Below are positions 25,157-33,973 of a stretch of 64,000 nucleotides of DNA, piece after piece. The stretch comes from an uncultured Tateyamaria sp. (GTDB lineage Bacteria; Pseudomonadota; Alphaproteobacteria; Rhodobacterales; Rhodobacteraceae): NCBI RefSeq assembly GCF_947504105.1, contig NZ_CANNGP010000008.1, positions 1-64,000 of the forward strand. The letters are read 5' to 3'. Both the position numbers and the translations under genes were made by a program. The notes under the pieces were generated by a model. The model worked only from the letters and a program-made list of their open reading frames with translations. It was not told the origin of the DNA and did not search any database. The first letter of the stretch is position 1, and the number at the start of each line of letters is the position of its first letter.

Positions 25157-25924
25157 TCAGTGGCCGAGAATCTGGCTGAGGAACAGCTGGGTCCGGGGGC
25201 TTTGCGGGTTGTTGAAGAACTCTTCGGGTTCGTTCTGTTCCACGATCTGCCCTTCGTCCATGAAGATCACCCGGTTCGCTACCTGACGGGCAAAGCCCAT
25301 CTCGTGCGTCACGCAGAGCATGGTCATGCCCTCTTCGGCAAGCTCGACCATGGTGTCGAGCACCTCCTTGATCATCTCCGGGTCGAGCGCGGACGTGGGT
25401 TCGTCGAACAACATGATCCTTGGACGCATGCAGAGCGAGCGTGCGATTGCCACGCGCTGTTGCTGACCACCAGACAACTGACCGGGATACTTGTCGGCCT
25501 GATCGGGGATCTTCACCTTTTCAAGGAAGTGCATCGCGATCTCTTCGGCTTCCTTCTTGGGCGTCTTGCGCACCCAGATCGGGGCCAACGTGCAGTTTTC
25601 AAGGATCGACAGGTGCGGGAACAGGTTGAAGTGCTGGAAGCACATGCCAACCTCGGACCGGATCTTGTCGATATTCTTGACGTCCGAGGACAGCACGGTG
25701 CCGTCCACGGTGATCGTACCCTGCTGGTGTTCCTCAAGCGCGTTGATGCAGCGGATCAGGGTCGATTTACCAGAGCCCGAAGGCCCGGCGATCACGATCC
25801 GTTCGCCTTGATACACCGTCAGGTCGATGTCGCGCAGCACGTGGAATGTCCCGTACCACTTGTTCATCTTGTCGATTGAAATCGCGACTTCGTTTGAGAC
25901 GTTCATTGCAACTTGTTCAGTCAT
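25157..25924 (-). CDS. bztD: Amino acid ABC transporter ATPase (Bzt/Aap type)
   Basis: A 255-residue cytoplasmic ATPase that powers uptake of glutamate, glutamine, aspartate and asparagine in the Bzt/Aap systems. It shows Walker [11 protein letters not shown]-loop [11 protein letters not shown], signature [15 protein letters not shown], Walker [13 protein letters not shown] and H-loop VTHEMGFA. The start is the ATG at 25924 with AAGGAG eight bases upstream; a GTG at 25933 lies on the Shine-Dalgarno sequence itself. It ends the bztABCD operon, 12 bases after bztC. Confidence 0.94.
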   Translation of the reverse strand: MTEQVAMNVSNEVAISIDKMNKWYGTFHVLRDIDLTVYQGERIVIAGPSGSGKSTLIRCINALEEHQQGTITVDGTVLSSDVKNIDKIRSEVGMCFQHFNLFPHLSILENCTLAPIWVRKTPKKEAEEIAMHFLEKVKIPDQADKYPGQLSGGQQQRVAIARSLCMRPRIMLFDEPTSALDPEMIKEVLDTMVELAEEGMTMLCVTHEMGFARQVANRVIFMDEGQIVEQNEPEEFFNNPQSPRTQLFLSQILGH

Positions 25925-25936
25925 ATCAGCCACTCC

Positions 25937-27226
25937 TTAGCGGTGATCGGTCGCAAGCTGGCGTTCCAGCCACTGCGAGTATTGAGAGATGCCGTAGCAG
26001 ACGACAAAGAAGAGAAGCGAGGCAAAGCCCAGAAGTTCCCAATAGACCCCGTTCCATTCGGTGGAGGCGAGGATGGGACCGCGGATCATGCCCAACAGGT
26101 CAAACATCGAGATGACCGAGACCAGCACGGTGTCCTTGAACAGACCCACCGCCACGTTCACGATGCCCGGAATCGAGATCTTGAGCGCCTGTGGCAGGAT
26201 GATCAGCCGCATGGCCTGGGGGTAGTCGAGGCCGAGGCTGTCCGCCGCTTCGTACTGGCCGCGTGGCAGGGCGGCGAGGCCACCCCGGATCACCTCGGCG
26301 ATGTAGGCCGCCGAGAACATCGTGATCATGATCACAACCCGCAGGAATAGGTCGGTCGTTGTGCCCGGCGGGAAGAAATACGCCAGCATCACGCTTGCCA
26401 CGAACAGCAGGGTGATCAGCGGCACGCCACGAATGAACTCGATAAAGACCACGCAGATCCATTTGATCAGCGGCATGTCCGATTGCCGGCCCAGCGCCAG
26501 TGCGATGCCCAGAGGCACCGATAGCGACACACAGGTCACGCCCAGCATCATGTTGAGCATGAAGCCCCCCAGATCGCGGCTGGGCACGGTGCTGAGCAAC
26601 GCGCCTTCGTTCGCGTTTGCAGGGATCAGCATCCCGCCGATGATCCAGACGACAAAGGCCGTCGCGATCCCGCCAAAGAAACCGGCGGCAAAGCTGCCCG
26701 CCACAAAGCGTTGGTAGACGAAGTAGCCCGCCACGAACCCGACCAGCGCCAGGATCGGAGTGAGGATCGTGCCCCCCCAGATCAGGTAGAAGGCGATGAA
26801 CGGAAAGAGCGCCGTAAACAATAACAATTGGCGCGGCAATTTGAAGAACAGCACCGGTGCGGCGGCTGCAAAGAACAGCAGGAAGGTCAACGCGGGGCGC
26901 CAGTACTGATCCGCCGGGTATTTGAACCCGAACAGCAGCTGGTTCCACCGCTCGGTCAGCACCGAGAAGCAGCCCCCCGACACGCCGTTCAGCGCTTCGC
27001 GGCATTCTGCCAGGCTGGACGTGCCCCAGACGCCGTTGGCGATCCACGGCAGTGTGTTGGCGAGGATCAGGTAGATGAAATAGAATGCGGCAATCGTCAG
27101 CAGACTATAGAGCGGTGTCGAGAACAGGTTGTCCTTGGCCCATTTGACAGGTCCCGTTGCCGAGGTCGGCGGTGGTGAAGGTGGCACTTGTTCGGTGCGC
27201 ACAAAGGCAGCAGATGTATCTGACAT
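25937..27226 (-). CDS. bztC: Amino acid ABC transporter permease (Bzt/Aap type)
   Basis: A 429-residue inner-membrane permease, longer than ordinary polar amino acid permeases (about 220) because of an N-terminal extension with several extra membrane segments. This is the hallmark of BztC/AapM. The C-terminal half carries the permease domain with the EAA-loop region RGQYEAADSLGLDYPQAMRLIILPQALK, which contacts the ATPase. The N-terminal 30 residues are polar and Pro/Ser-rich. It pairs with BztB as a heterodimer and sits three bases after bztB. Confidence 0.94.
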   Translation of the reverse strand: MSDTSAAFVRTEQVPPSPPPTSATGPVKWAKDNLFSTPLYSLLTIAAFYFIYLILANTLPWIANGVWGTSSLAECREALNGVSGGCFSVLTERWNQLLFGFKYPADQYWRPALTFLLFFAAAAPVLFFKLPRQLLLFTALFPFIAFYLIWGGTILTPILALVGFVAGYFVYQRFVAGSFAAGFFGGIATAFVVWIIGGMLIPANANEGALLSTVPSRDLGGFMLNMMLGVTCVSLSVPLGIALALGRQSDMPLIKWICVVFIEFIRGVPLITLLFVASVMLAYFFPPGTTTDLFLRVVIMITMFSAAYIAEVIRGGLAALPRGQYEAADSLGLDYPQAMRLIILPQALKISIPGIVNVAVGLFKDTVLVSVISMFDLLGMIRGPILASTEWNGVYWELLGFASLLFFVVCYGISQYSQWLERQLATDHR

Positions 27227-27229
27227 GGC

Positions 27230-28444
27230 TCAGCGCTCCTTCAACTTAACGGAATTGTTGTAGACGTTCATGACCGCCGAGATGCACAGCGAGATCGTGA
27301 GATAGAACAGCATCAGCAGCAGAACGCATTCGATGGCACGCCCGGTCTGGTTCAGGGTGATCCCACCCAGTGTGGCCGTGACATCGGCGTAGCCCACGGC
27401 GATGGCCAGCGATGAGTTCTTGGTGATGTTGAGGTATTGCGAGATGAGCGGCGGGATGATGACCCGCAGCGCCTGTGGCAGCACCACAAGGTTCATGATC
27501 CGGCCCTGGCGCAGACCCAGCGCGCCTGCGGCTTCAGACTGCCCTTTGGAAATGGCCTGAATACCCGCTCGGACGTTTTCCGCGATGAAGGCGCCTGTAT
27601 AGATCGACAAAGCGAACCACAGGGCGATCAGCGGTCCACCGACCTTGATCCCACCGGAAAAGTTGAAGCCCTTGAGCACCGGATAATCGAGCCCGATCGG
27701 CATGCCCATGATGAAATAGACCAGCAGCGTTGGCACAAACAGAATGGCCAGGCTGGGCCAACCCATGGGCAGCAAACGGCCCGTATCGTAGAGCAGTTTG
27801 GTGGCATAGCGGCGATAGGCAATCACGCCAACGATTGACAGCAGGAACGTGGCCACAACCAAAAGTGATCCTGCGCCCCACACGGGTGCGGGGATGTAAA
27901 CGCCGCGGTTGGTAAAGGCGATGGCATCGAACACCATGCTTGCCGCCGGTTCGTCCCCGCGGAACGCCCTTGGCCCTGGCAGGACCGCGATCATGATGGT
28001 GAAGATGATGATGATCCAGATCAGCACAGGGATGTTCCGGAAGATCTCCACGTAGAAGGACATCAACTTGCTGACCAGCCAGTTGTTGGACAGGCGCAGA
28101 ACCCCGGCGATCACGCCAAAGATGGTCGCCGTCACACAGGCCAGAAAGGCCACAAGCAGCGTGTTCAGGATGCCCACCAGTGCGGCGCGCGCATTGGTCG
28201 ACTGGCTGCTGTAGTCAATCAGAGTTTGGTTTATGTCATAGCCCGCTGGGGTGCCCAGGAATTGATAGGAGATGTTCAAACCCGCGGCAGCCAGATTGCT
28301 GAACAGGTTGCTCATCAAAAAGGCGGCAGACGCGATCAGTACGATCAGGGCAATGAATTGGAATGTGTATGATCTGTACCGCGTGTCGTTCAAAAGCATC
28401 GACAGGCGGAACGACTCCTGTGGAGGGTCGGTCATCGTTGTCAT
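27230..28444 (-). CDS. bztB: Amino acid ABC transporter permease (Bzt/Aap type)
   Basis: A 404-residue partner of BztC in the membrane pore. Residues 1-20 are polar (PPQESFRLSMLLNDTRYRSY). Membrane segments run through the rest, and the EAA-loop motif is KGQSEAAGALGLRQGRIMNLVVLPQALR near residue 315. The large loop between the first segments (GYDINQTLIDYSSQSTNARA) is typical of BztB/AapQ. It follows bztA after 167 bases that contain a strong hairpin, which may lower its expression relative to the binding protein. Confidence 0.94.
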   Translation of the reverse strand: MTTMTDPPQESFRLSMLLNDTRYRSYTFQFIALIVLIASAAFLMSNLFSNLAAAGLNISYQFLGTPAGYDINQTLIDYSSQSTNARAALVGILNTLLVAFLACVTATIFGVIAGVLRLSNNWLVSKLMSFYVEIFRNIPVLIWIIIIFTIMIAVLPGPRAFRGDEPAASMVFDAIAFTNRGVYIPAPVWGAGSLLVVATFLLSIVGVIAYRRYATKLLYDTGRLLPMGWPSLAILFVPTLLVYFIMGMPIGLDYPVLKGFNFSGGIKVGGPLIALWFALSIYTGAFIAENVRAGIQAISKGQSEAAGALGLRQGRIMNLVVLPQALRVIIPPLISQYLNITKNSSLAIAVGYADVTATLGGITLNQTGRAIECVLLLMLFYLTISLCISAVMNVYNNSVKLKER

Positions 28445-28572
28445 GAGGTTTTCCCCGTGGTTCCGGCCTTGGTTTTTGCGCGTCAGTGACGCGGGGCCGG
28501 GTTTTCATAACTGTCTGCATTTTCAGGCAGCTGCGCCGCTGTTTTCAGCGATCTTGTGCCCCAGATGCGCAA

Positions 28573-28598
28573 GGGGCGCAGGGTTTAACCTGCGCCCC
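28573..28598 (-). terminator. Stem-loop between bztA and bztB
   Basis: The perfect 10-base stem GGGGCGCAGG/CCTGCGCCCC has a six-base loop, 14 bases after the bztA stop. No T run follows. Such hairpins after a binding-protein gene commonly stabilise its mRNA or partly attenuate transcription so that the binding protein is made in excess. Confidence 0.65.
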
Positions 28599-28611
28599 TC
28601 GGCTTGGTATC

Positions 28612-29628
28612 TTAGCGGAAGGGCGGGCTGTAAAGCAGGCCGCCATCGGTCCACTGAGCGTTCAGGCCACGGGCCAGACCGATCGGAGTGGCTTCACCGA
28701 TGTTCTTCTCGAAGATTTCGCCATAGTTGCCGCTGGCGTTGATGGCTTTCATCGCCCAGTCAGCGTCCAGACCCAGCATCTCGCCCAGGGTACCTTCGGT
28801 GCCCAGGATACGGTTGATTTCCGGGTTGTCGGTGCCACCGGACATTTCAGAGATATTGGTCGACGTGATACCCAGCTCTTCTGCCGAGATCAGCGCGTTC
28901 AGGGTCCAGCGAACCACATCGCCCCACTCGTTGTCGCCGTGACGGACCAGCGGGCCCAGCGGCTCTTTCGAGATGATTTCGGGCAGCAGAACGTGATCAC
29001 CGGGGGCTTCAAAAGTGGCGCGTGTTGCGGCCAGGCCCGATGCGTCGGTGGTGTACACGTCACAGGCACCTGCAAGGTACTGCTGTTGCGCTTCGGCATT
29101 GGTTTCGATCGGAACCGGCTCATAGCTGATGTTGTTCGAGCGGAAGAAGTCCGCCAGGTTCAGCTCGGTCGTGGTGCCGGTCTGGATGCAGACGGTTGCG
29201 CCGTCCAGATCCTTGGCCGAGGACACGCCCAGATCCTTGGGAACCATGAAGCCTTGGCCGTCGTAGTAGTTCACGCCAACAAAGGTGAACTTGAGGTCCA
29301 CATCGCGGCTGAACGTCCACGTGGTGTTACGGGCCAGCATGTCAATTTCGCCCGAAGCCAGCGCGGTGAAGCGCGTCTTGCCGGTTGTGGGCACGAATTC
29401 AACTGCGGTGGGATCACCCAGCACAGCAGCAGCCACAGCACGGCACACAGCCACGTCGAAGCCGTCCCATTCGCCGTTTGCGTCAGGTGCGGCGAAGCCG
29501 ACCAGACCGGTTGTCACGCCGCAGTTCAGCGTGCCACGTGCTTTCACGTCATCGAGCGTGCCAGCAGCCGCAGCGCCGGCAGCCATGCCAGCGGCGGTCA
29601 GCGCGCCAAAGATTACGGTTTTTTTCAT
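28612..29628 (-). CDS. bztA: Periplasmic amino acid-binding protein (Bzt/Aap type)
   Basis: A 338-residue solute-binding protein, about 100 residues longer than ordinary polar amino acid binders, as in AapJ/BztA. A signal peptide (MKKTVIFGALTAAGMAAGAAAAG) leads to the mature start TLDDVKARGTLNCGVTTGLVGFA. Ligand-contact style segments are DANGEWDGFDVAVCRAVAAAV and VEFVPTTGKTRFTALASGEIDML. It is first in bztABCD, with an AGAGG ribosome-binding site; the upstream 206 bases presumably hold the promoter, but I see no clear boxes. Confidence 0.94.
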   Translation of the reverse strand: MKKTVIFGALTAAGMAAGAAAAGTLDDVKARGTLNCGVTTGLVGFAAPDANGEWDGFDVAVCRAVAAAVLGDPTAVEFVPTTGKTRFTALASGEIDMLARNTTWTFSRDVDLKFTFVGVNYYDGQGFMVPKDLGVSSAKDLDGATVCIQTGTTTELNLADFFRSNNISYEPVPIETNAEAQQQYLAGACDVYTTDASGLAATRATFEAPGDHVLLPEIISKEPLGPLVRHGDNEWGDVVRWTLNALISAEELGITSTNISEMSGGTDNPEINRILGTEGTLGEMLGLDADWAMKAINASGNYGEIFEKNIGEATPIGLARGLNAQWTDGGLLYSPPFR

Positions 29629-29834
29629 TTTTACCTCTTCCTGATTTTCCGCCGTATTTTGGCGGTTCGATCAGCGCAGCCTGAGTGTCCATGCTCCGCC
29701 GAAGGCTATCCAGCCGGAGTTGTCCCCAACCAGTGGGCCATAGTTTGGAAGGATTCATCGCAGAACGTCAAGGGCTGCGTCACCAAAAACGATGCATTAT
29801 TGTGCGGTTTTACAGGCCGCAACATGCCCTAGCG

Positions 29835-30548
29835 TCAACCATATTTTGCCACATCAAAAAAGGCTTTCGCGTGCAAAAACGACGCTTGCTTGATCTGCGC
29901 GACCTCTCGGGCCTCTTCATCCTCACCCCATTGCTCTTCCTGCCAGATTTCATCAAGCCGCGACGCCGCCCAAATTGTGGGCGCCGGGTGCAGGTCTTGG
30001 GCGGCGGCAAAACCCAGGATCAGCGATCCAGAGAGGCTGACAAGGTCATGAAAGGCCGCAAGTTCAAACTCAGATAGAACGTGGACCCGTTGAGACAACG
30101 ATGCGAGCGCTTGCGCATCCTGTGATTCGTGCATCAAACCCGTCCGTGGCTGAAGCCGCGCCCCCAAGGTATCAGCGGCCCAATCCAGATAGGGATCCCA
30201 TTCTGCCACCTGCCTGTCGATCAGCTCCTGTGGCCCATCCGCCCGGTAACACAGCAGGTCCGCATCGCCATAGGCTGCAAGCATATCCGCCACTTCGCGG
30301 TGCTGCACCGCCACCTTGTCGATCGCCGCATTTGCGCTGCGGGTGAACGGCATGGACAGCGGGTTGACCACTTCATCCTGCGCGTTCCACTCAGCCGCGA
30401 CGGCATCGGCCATCCTTTGCGTCGGCAGGATCAGCCCCGCTTTGGCCGGTGTTTTCACGGCCCGTCCATCCAGAGTCACGGTCCAACCCGTATCCGTCTG
30501 TTCAGCTGTCGCCGTTTTCCAGAACCGTTTTTGCTTCCATTCGCTCAT
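29835..30548 (-). CDS. ATP12 family F1-ATPase assembly chaperone
   Basis: A 237-residue protein of the ATP12 family, which in mitochondria binds the F1 alpha subunit before assembly. Recognisable features are the start KQKRFWKTATAEQTDTGW, the segment RAVKTPAKAGLILPTQRMADAVAAEW, and LMHESQDAQAL. Alphaproteobacteria keep this gene away from the atp operon, as here. It is followed by one base and the HAD phosphatase stop, so the minus-strand run ATP12-HAD-rluC-crcB may share transcripts. Confidence 0.92.
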   Translation of the reverse strand: MSEWKQKRFWKTATAEQTDTGWTVTLDGRAVKTPAKAGLILPTQRMADAVAAEWNAQDEVVNPLSMPFTRSANAAIDKVAVQHREVADMLAAYGDADLLCYRADGPQELIDRQVAEWDPYLDWAADTLGARLQPRTGLMHESQDAQALASLSQRVHVLSEFELAAFHDLVSLSGSLILGFAAAQDLHPAPTIWAASRLDEIWQEEQWGEDEEAREVAQIKQASFLHAKAFFDVAKYG

Positions 30549-30549
30549 G

Positions 30550-31203
30550 TCAGTCGGTCCATAGCGCGTTCAGCGCATCATCGAGTTCAGAAAAATCGTT
30601 CAAAATGGCGCGGGCACCATCAAGCTGGCTAGTGGCATGGTAGCCCCAGCCGACGCCCAGGAACGGCATGCCTGCCGCATGCGCCATCCGCGCATCAAAG
30701 CTGGTGTCGCCGATCATCACGGCGTCTGCTGTTTCCACCCCGGATTCCTCCAGCGCGGCGCGCAGCATCGATGGATGCGGCTTGGACGGATGGAAATCCG
30801 CGACCTGCCGGGTCACAAACATGCCGTTAAGCCCGTGGGCTTCGATCAACCCGTCGAGACCGCGCTTGGATTTCCCGGTCGCCACACCCAGCAGGATGTC
30901 GTCCTGCGCCTGCAACCGATCAAGTGCCGCCCGTGCACCCGGATAGAGCGGACAGGATGAAGCCCCTTTTGACACGCGCAGCTTGGCATAGCTGTCCTTG
31001 TAGGCCTCGACCATACGCGCGTGATCGGCATCCGCGACAAGCGCCTCCATCGCCACGGGCAAGGACAGGCCAACAATGCCAAGGATGTCTTGTCGGGCCG
31101 GTGCGTCCAGCCCAACGGCTGCAAAGGCGTCTGCCATGCTGGCCACGATGTCGGCTTGGCTGTCGACCAGCGTGCCGTCCACGTCAAAGACTACCAGACG
31201 CAT
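30550..31203 (-). CDS. HAD family phosphatase (phosphoglycolate phosphatase-like)
   Basis: A 217-residue haloacid dehalogenase phosphatase. Motif I is DVDGTLVDS (nucleophile Asp7). The cap domain follows, then motif II in GVATGKSKRGLDG and motif III/IV IGDTSFDARMAHAAGM. The closest characterised relatives are Gph-type phosphoglycolate phosphatases, but substrate identity is uncertain. It abuts the pseudouridine synthase gene without a gap. Confidence 0.88.
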   Translation of the reverse strand: MRLVVFDVDGTLVDSQADIVASMADAFAAVGLDAPARQDILGIVGLSLPVAMEALVADADHARMVEAYKDSYAKLRVSKGASSCPLYPGARAALDRLQAQDDILLGVATGKSKRGLDGLIEAHGLNGMFVTRQVADFHPSKPHPSMLRAALEESGVETADAVMIGDTSFDARMAHAAGMPFLGVGWGYHATSQLDGARAILNDFSELDDALNALWTD

Positions 31204-32241
31204 CTACAGCGCCTCGAACGGATCTTCTGCGGCGAGGTCCTCGGTCCAGCCGAAGGTGTCCCAGCTTTGCGCCATGTGGTCCGGCAGGGGGGCGGTCACC
31301 GTGATGACCTTGCGCGTTTCAGGCTGTTCAAACCGCATCATGCGCGCGTGCAGGTGCAGCTTTTGGGAAATGATGCCACCGACCTTGGCACCCCAGCCGT
31401 CGCCCATGTTTTCCTGGCTGGAGCCACCATATTTGCCGTCACCGACAATTGGGTGTCCAATCTCGGCCATATGCGCGCGCAGCTGGTGGGTGCGCCCGGT
31501 GATCGGCTCCATCGCGACCCACGCCGCGCGGGACGCAACGCGGTAGAGCGTGGCGTACATCGTATGCGCGCGCTTTGCGCCGCGCGTATCGTCGATATCA
31601 CGCGGGTGCACGGCGATCATTTTTTCGCCCTCACCGCTGCGGCCATGGCCCGGCGCCTTGACCAACCCGTACTTGATTTCACCCAAGTAAGGCGTGGGCA
31701 CACCGGCGACGAGCGCCCAGTAGATCTTGCGCGTTTCGTGATGGCGCATGGCGGCTGTCAGGGACTTGGCCGCAGCCCGGGTGCGCGCCAGCAGCAGGAC
31801 ACCCGATGTGTCCTTGTCCAACCGGTGCACGAGGCGCGGTTTTTCGTCGAGGTCAAACATCAGCGCCTCGGCCAGCCCGTCCACGTGCTTGGTCTGCCCC
31901 GATCCCCCTTGGGTCGGAAGGCCGGACGGTTTGTTGATCGCGATGATCTGGTCATCCTTGTAGATCACGCAGTCGCGGATCATCTTGGCGTCCTTGTCCG
32001 AGATGCGCGTCTTTTGCACGGGCGGCGCGGGCCGGTCGGGCAAGGGCGGGATACGCACCTTTTGCCCCTCTTCCACGCGAGTCGAGGATTTGACCCTGCC
32101 CCCATTCACACGGCATTCGCCCTTGCGACACATCTTTTCGATCATGCCCTGGCTCACCTGCGGAAAGCGCCGCTTCATCCAACGGTCAAGGCGCTGGTCG
32201 CCCTCGCCCTCTTCCACGGTGACAGTCTGTACGCCGCTCAT
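31204..32241 (-). CDS. rluC: RluA family 23S rRNA pseudouridine synthase
   Basis: A 345-residue enzyme that isomerises uridine to pseudouridine in RNA. The N-terminal S4 RNA-binding domain (RLDRWMKRRFPQVSQGMIEKMCRKGE, about 17-42) precedes the catalytic domain with the signature HRLDKDTSGVLLLARTR (catalytic Asp in RLDKDT). The architecture matches RluC/RluD; the choice of RluC is by overall resemblance and could be wrong. Its start overlaps the crcB stop by four bases. Confidence 0.85.
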   Translation of the reverse strand: MSGVQTVTVEEGEGDQRLDRWMKRRFPQVSQGMIEKMCRKGECRVNGGRVKSSTRVEEGQKVRIPPLPDRPAPPVQKTRISDKDAKMIRDCVIYKDDQIIAINKPSGLPTQGGSGQTKHVDGLAEALMFDLDEKPRLVHRLDKDTSGVLLLARTRAAAKSLTAAMRHHETRKIYWALVAGVPTPYLGEIKYGLVKAPGHGRSGEGEKMIAVHPRDIDDTRGAKRAHTMYATLYRVASRAAWVAMEPITGRTHQLRAHMAEIGHPIVGDGKYGGSSQENMGDGWGAKVGGIISQKLHLHARMMRFEQPETRKVITVTAPLPDHMAQSWDTFGWTEDLAAEDPFEAL

Positions 32242-32618
32242 GCGAAAACTCCTCGGGCCAGGATGAGGCCAAGGGCCAATGCGCCGACCGACAGGCCGAC
32301 CGACAGCAGGATATAGAGGCTGGCCGACGCCACCTGTCCGCGTTCGATCAGCGTCATGGTTTCAAGAGAAAAGGCGCTGAACGTGGTGAACCCGCCCAGG
32401 ACGCCAGTCATCACGAAGGGGCTGAGATGGGTCAGCCCGCGATGGGCGGCGGCCACGACAAAGACCCCCATCAGGAAGGAGCCGATGACGTTGACCGTGA
32501 TGATGGCCAGCGGGAAGTCGGACGGACCCAGTGCGCGCAGCACGGCCACGCCCGTCAGCCAGCGCAGGGACGCGCCGATCGCCCCGCCAAGGGCCACAAG
32601 GGAAAGGGTTGAAAACAT
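32238..32618 (-). CDS. crcB: Fluoride channel CrcB/Fluc
   Basis: A 126-residue, four-helix membrane protein that exports fluoride as a dual-topology dimer. Signature segments are GGAIGASLRWL at the N terminus, TVNVIGSFLMG (the conserved Asn) and TGVLGGFTTFSAFSLE (the Phe/Thr track). I chose the ATG at 32618, which starts right at the first helix; an ATG at 32645 would add nine polar residues. No fluoride riboswitch is evident upstream. Confidence 0.9.
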   Translation of the reverse strand: MFSTLSLVALGGAIGASLRWLTGVAVLRALGPSDFPLAIITVNVIGSFLMGVFVVAAAHRGLTHLSPFVMTGVLGGFTTFSAFSLETMTLIERGQVASASLYILLSVGLSVGALALGLILARGVFA

Positions 32619-32663
32619 GCGCGGTCTGTCGTCGGTTCGCCGCAAAGAGTCAAGGTCGGCGGC

Positions 32664-33971
32664 CTAGCTGTTCCGCTTGGTTCTGAGCCGTGCGAAGTAG
32701 TCGAGCCGTTTTTTCAAGTCGCGTTCGAAGCCGCGTTCTACCGGTTGGTAGAGGTCGGGCCGCTCCATCCCGTCAGGAAAGTAGTTCGCCCCCGAAAACC
32801 CGTCTTCGGCATCGTGGTCATAGGCATAGTCCTTGCCATATCCCTGATCCTTCATCAGCGATGTCGGCGCGTTTAGGATGTGTTTGGGCGGCGGGTGCGA
32901 TCCGGTCTGTTTCGCCGCCCGGCGCGCGCCTTTGTAGGCGACGTACGCCGCGTTCGATTTGGGCGCGAGGGCGAGGTAAACAAGCGCCTGTGCCAGTGCA
33001 AGCTCACCCTCCGGGCTGCCGAGGCGTTCATAGGTTTCCCAGCTTTGCAGGCAGACCGCCTGCGCTTGCGGGTCAGCAAGGCCAATATCTTCGACCGCCA
33101 TACGCGTGATACGGCGGGCGAGGTAGCGTGGATCTTCTCCGCCCTCCAGCATCCGGGCGAACCAGTACAGTGATGCATCGGGGTCTGAGCCGCGCACCGA
33201 TTTGTGCAAGGCCGAGATGAGGTTGTAATGCGCATCGCCCGACTTGTCGTATTGGGCGGCACGGCGCATCAGGCGGGCAGCAAGGGCTGTCTTGTCGAGC
33301 TTGCCCTCGACCGTCCACGCCGTGACCTGTTCGATCAGGTTCAATAGCGCGCGTCCGTCCCCATCGGCCATTTCAAGAAGCGCTTCGCGTGCGGGGCCAT
33401 CGAGTGGGAGTGGTTTGTCGAGTTCCTTTTCGGCCCGCTGGGCCAGCAACTCCAAGTCCTTGAGGTCGAGCCGTTCCAGCACCAGCACTTGCGCGCGGGA
33501 CAGAACAGCAGCGTTCAGCTCAAAGCTAGGGTTCTCGGTGGTTGCCCCCACCAGGAGGATGGTGCCGTCCTCCATATGCGGCAGGAACCCATCCTGCTGC
33601 GCCTTGTTGAAGCGGTGAATCTCATCCACGAAGAGCAGCGTCCCCTGCCCGTTCTGGCGACGGATCTTGGCCGCCTCGAACACTTTCTTGAGGTCCGGGA
33701 CACCTGTAAAAATCGCCGATATCTGGACGAAATGTAGGTCTGTCTCATGCGCAAGCAGCCGGGCGATGGTCGTTTTGCCGACGCCGGGCGGGCCCCAGAA
33801 GACCAGTGAACTCAGCGCACCCGAAGACAGCATGACGGTCAGCGGTGCCTCCGGTCCCAGCACCTGCGATTGTCCAATGACATCGGACAGCTTTTGCGGG
33901 CGCAGCCGGTCGGCCAGGGGCCGTGGTCCCTTGTCTTGCTCAGACGAGGAAGAGGCGAACAGATCACCCAT
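32664..33971 (-). CDS. rarA: Replication-associated recombination protein A
   Basis: A 435-residue AAA+ ATPase (RarA/MgsA/WRNIP1 family) acting at stalled replication forks. Features are [23 protein letters not shown] near the start, Walker [16 protein letters not shown], Walker [17 protein letters not shown], sensor 1 [21 protein letters not shown], and the tetramerisation/cap region [20 protein letters not shown]. The C-terminal motif [16 protein letters not shown] is conserved. It follows the DegQ gene after two bases. Confidence 0.95.
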   Translation of the reverse strand: MGDLFASSSSEQDKGPRPLADRLRPQKLSDVIGQSQVLGPEAPLTVMLSSGALSSLVFWGPPGVGKTTIARLLAHETDLHFVQISAIFTGVPDLKKVFEAAKIRRQNGQGTLLFVDEIHRFNKAQQDGFLPHMEDGTILLVGATTENPSFELNAAVLSRAQVLVLERLDLKDLELLAQRAEKELDKPLPLDGPAREALLEMADGDGRALLNLIEQVTAWTVEGKLDKTALAARLMRRAAQYDKSGDAHYNLISALHKSVRGSDPDASLYWFARMLEGGEDPRYLARRITRMAVEDIGLADPQAQAVCLQSWETYERLGSPEGELALAQALVYLALAPKSNAAYVAYKGARRAAKQTGSHPPPKHILNAPTSLMKDQGYGKDYAYDHDAEDGFSGANYFPDGMERPDLYQPVERGFERDLKKRLDYFARLRTKRNS

Positions 33972-33973
33972 TG

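Noticed and set aside
28486-29832. Long open frame on the plus strand opposite bztA
   Set aside because: The sequence is a shadow of the bztA codons; no ribosome-binding site or recognisable domain, and bztA is clearly the gene.
31021-32316. Long open frame on the plus strand opposite the HAD and pseudouridine synthase genes
   Set aside because: It spans two unrelated genes antisense and looks like no protein family.
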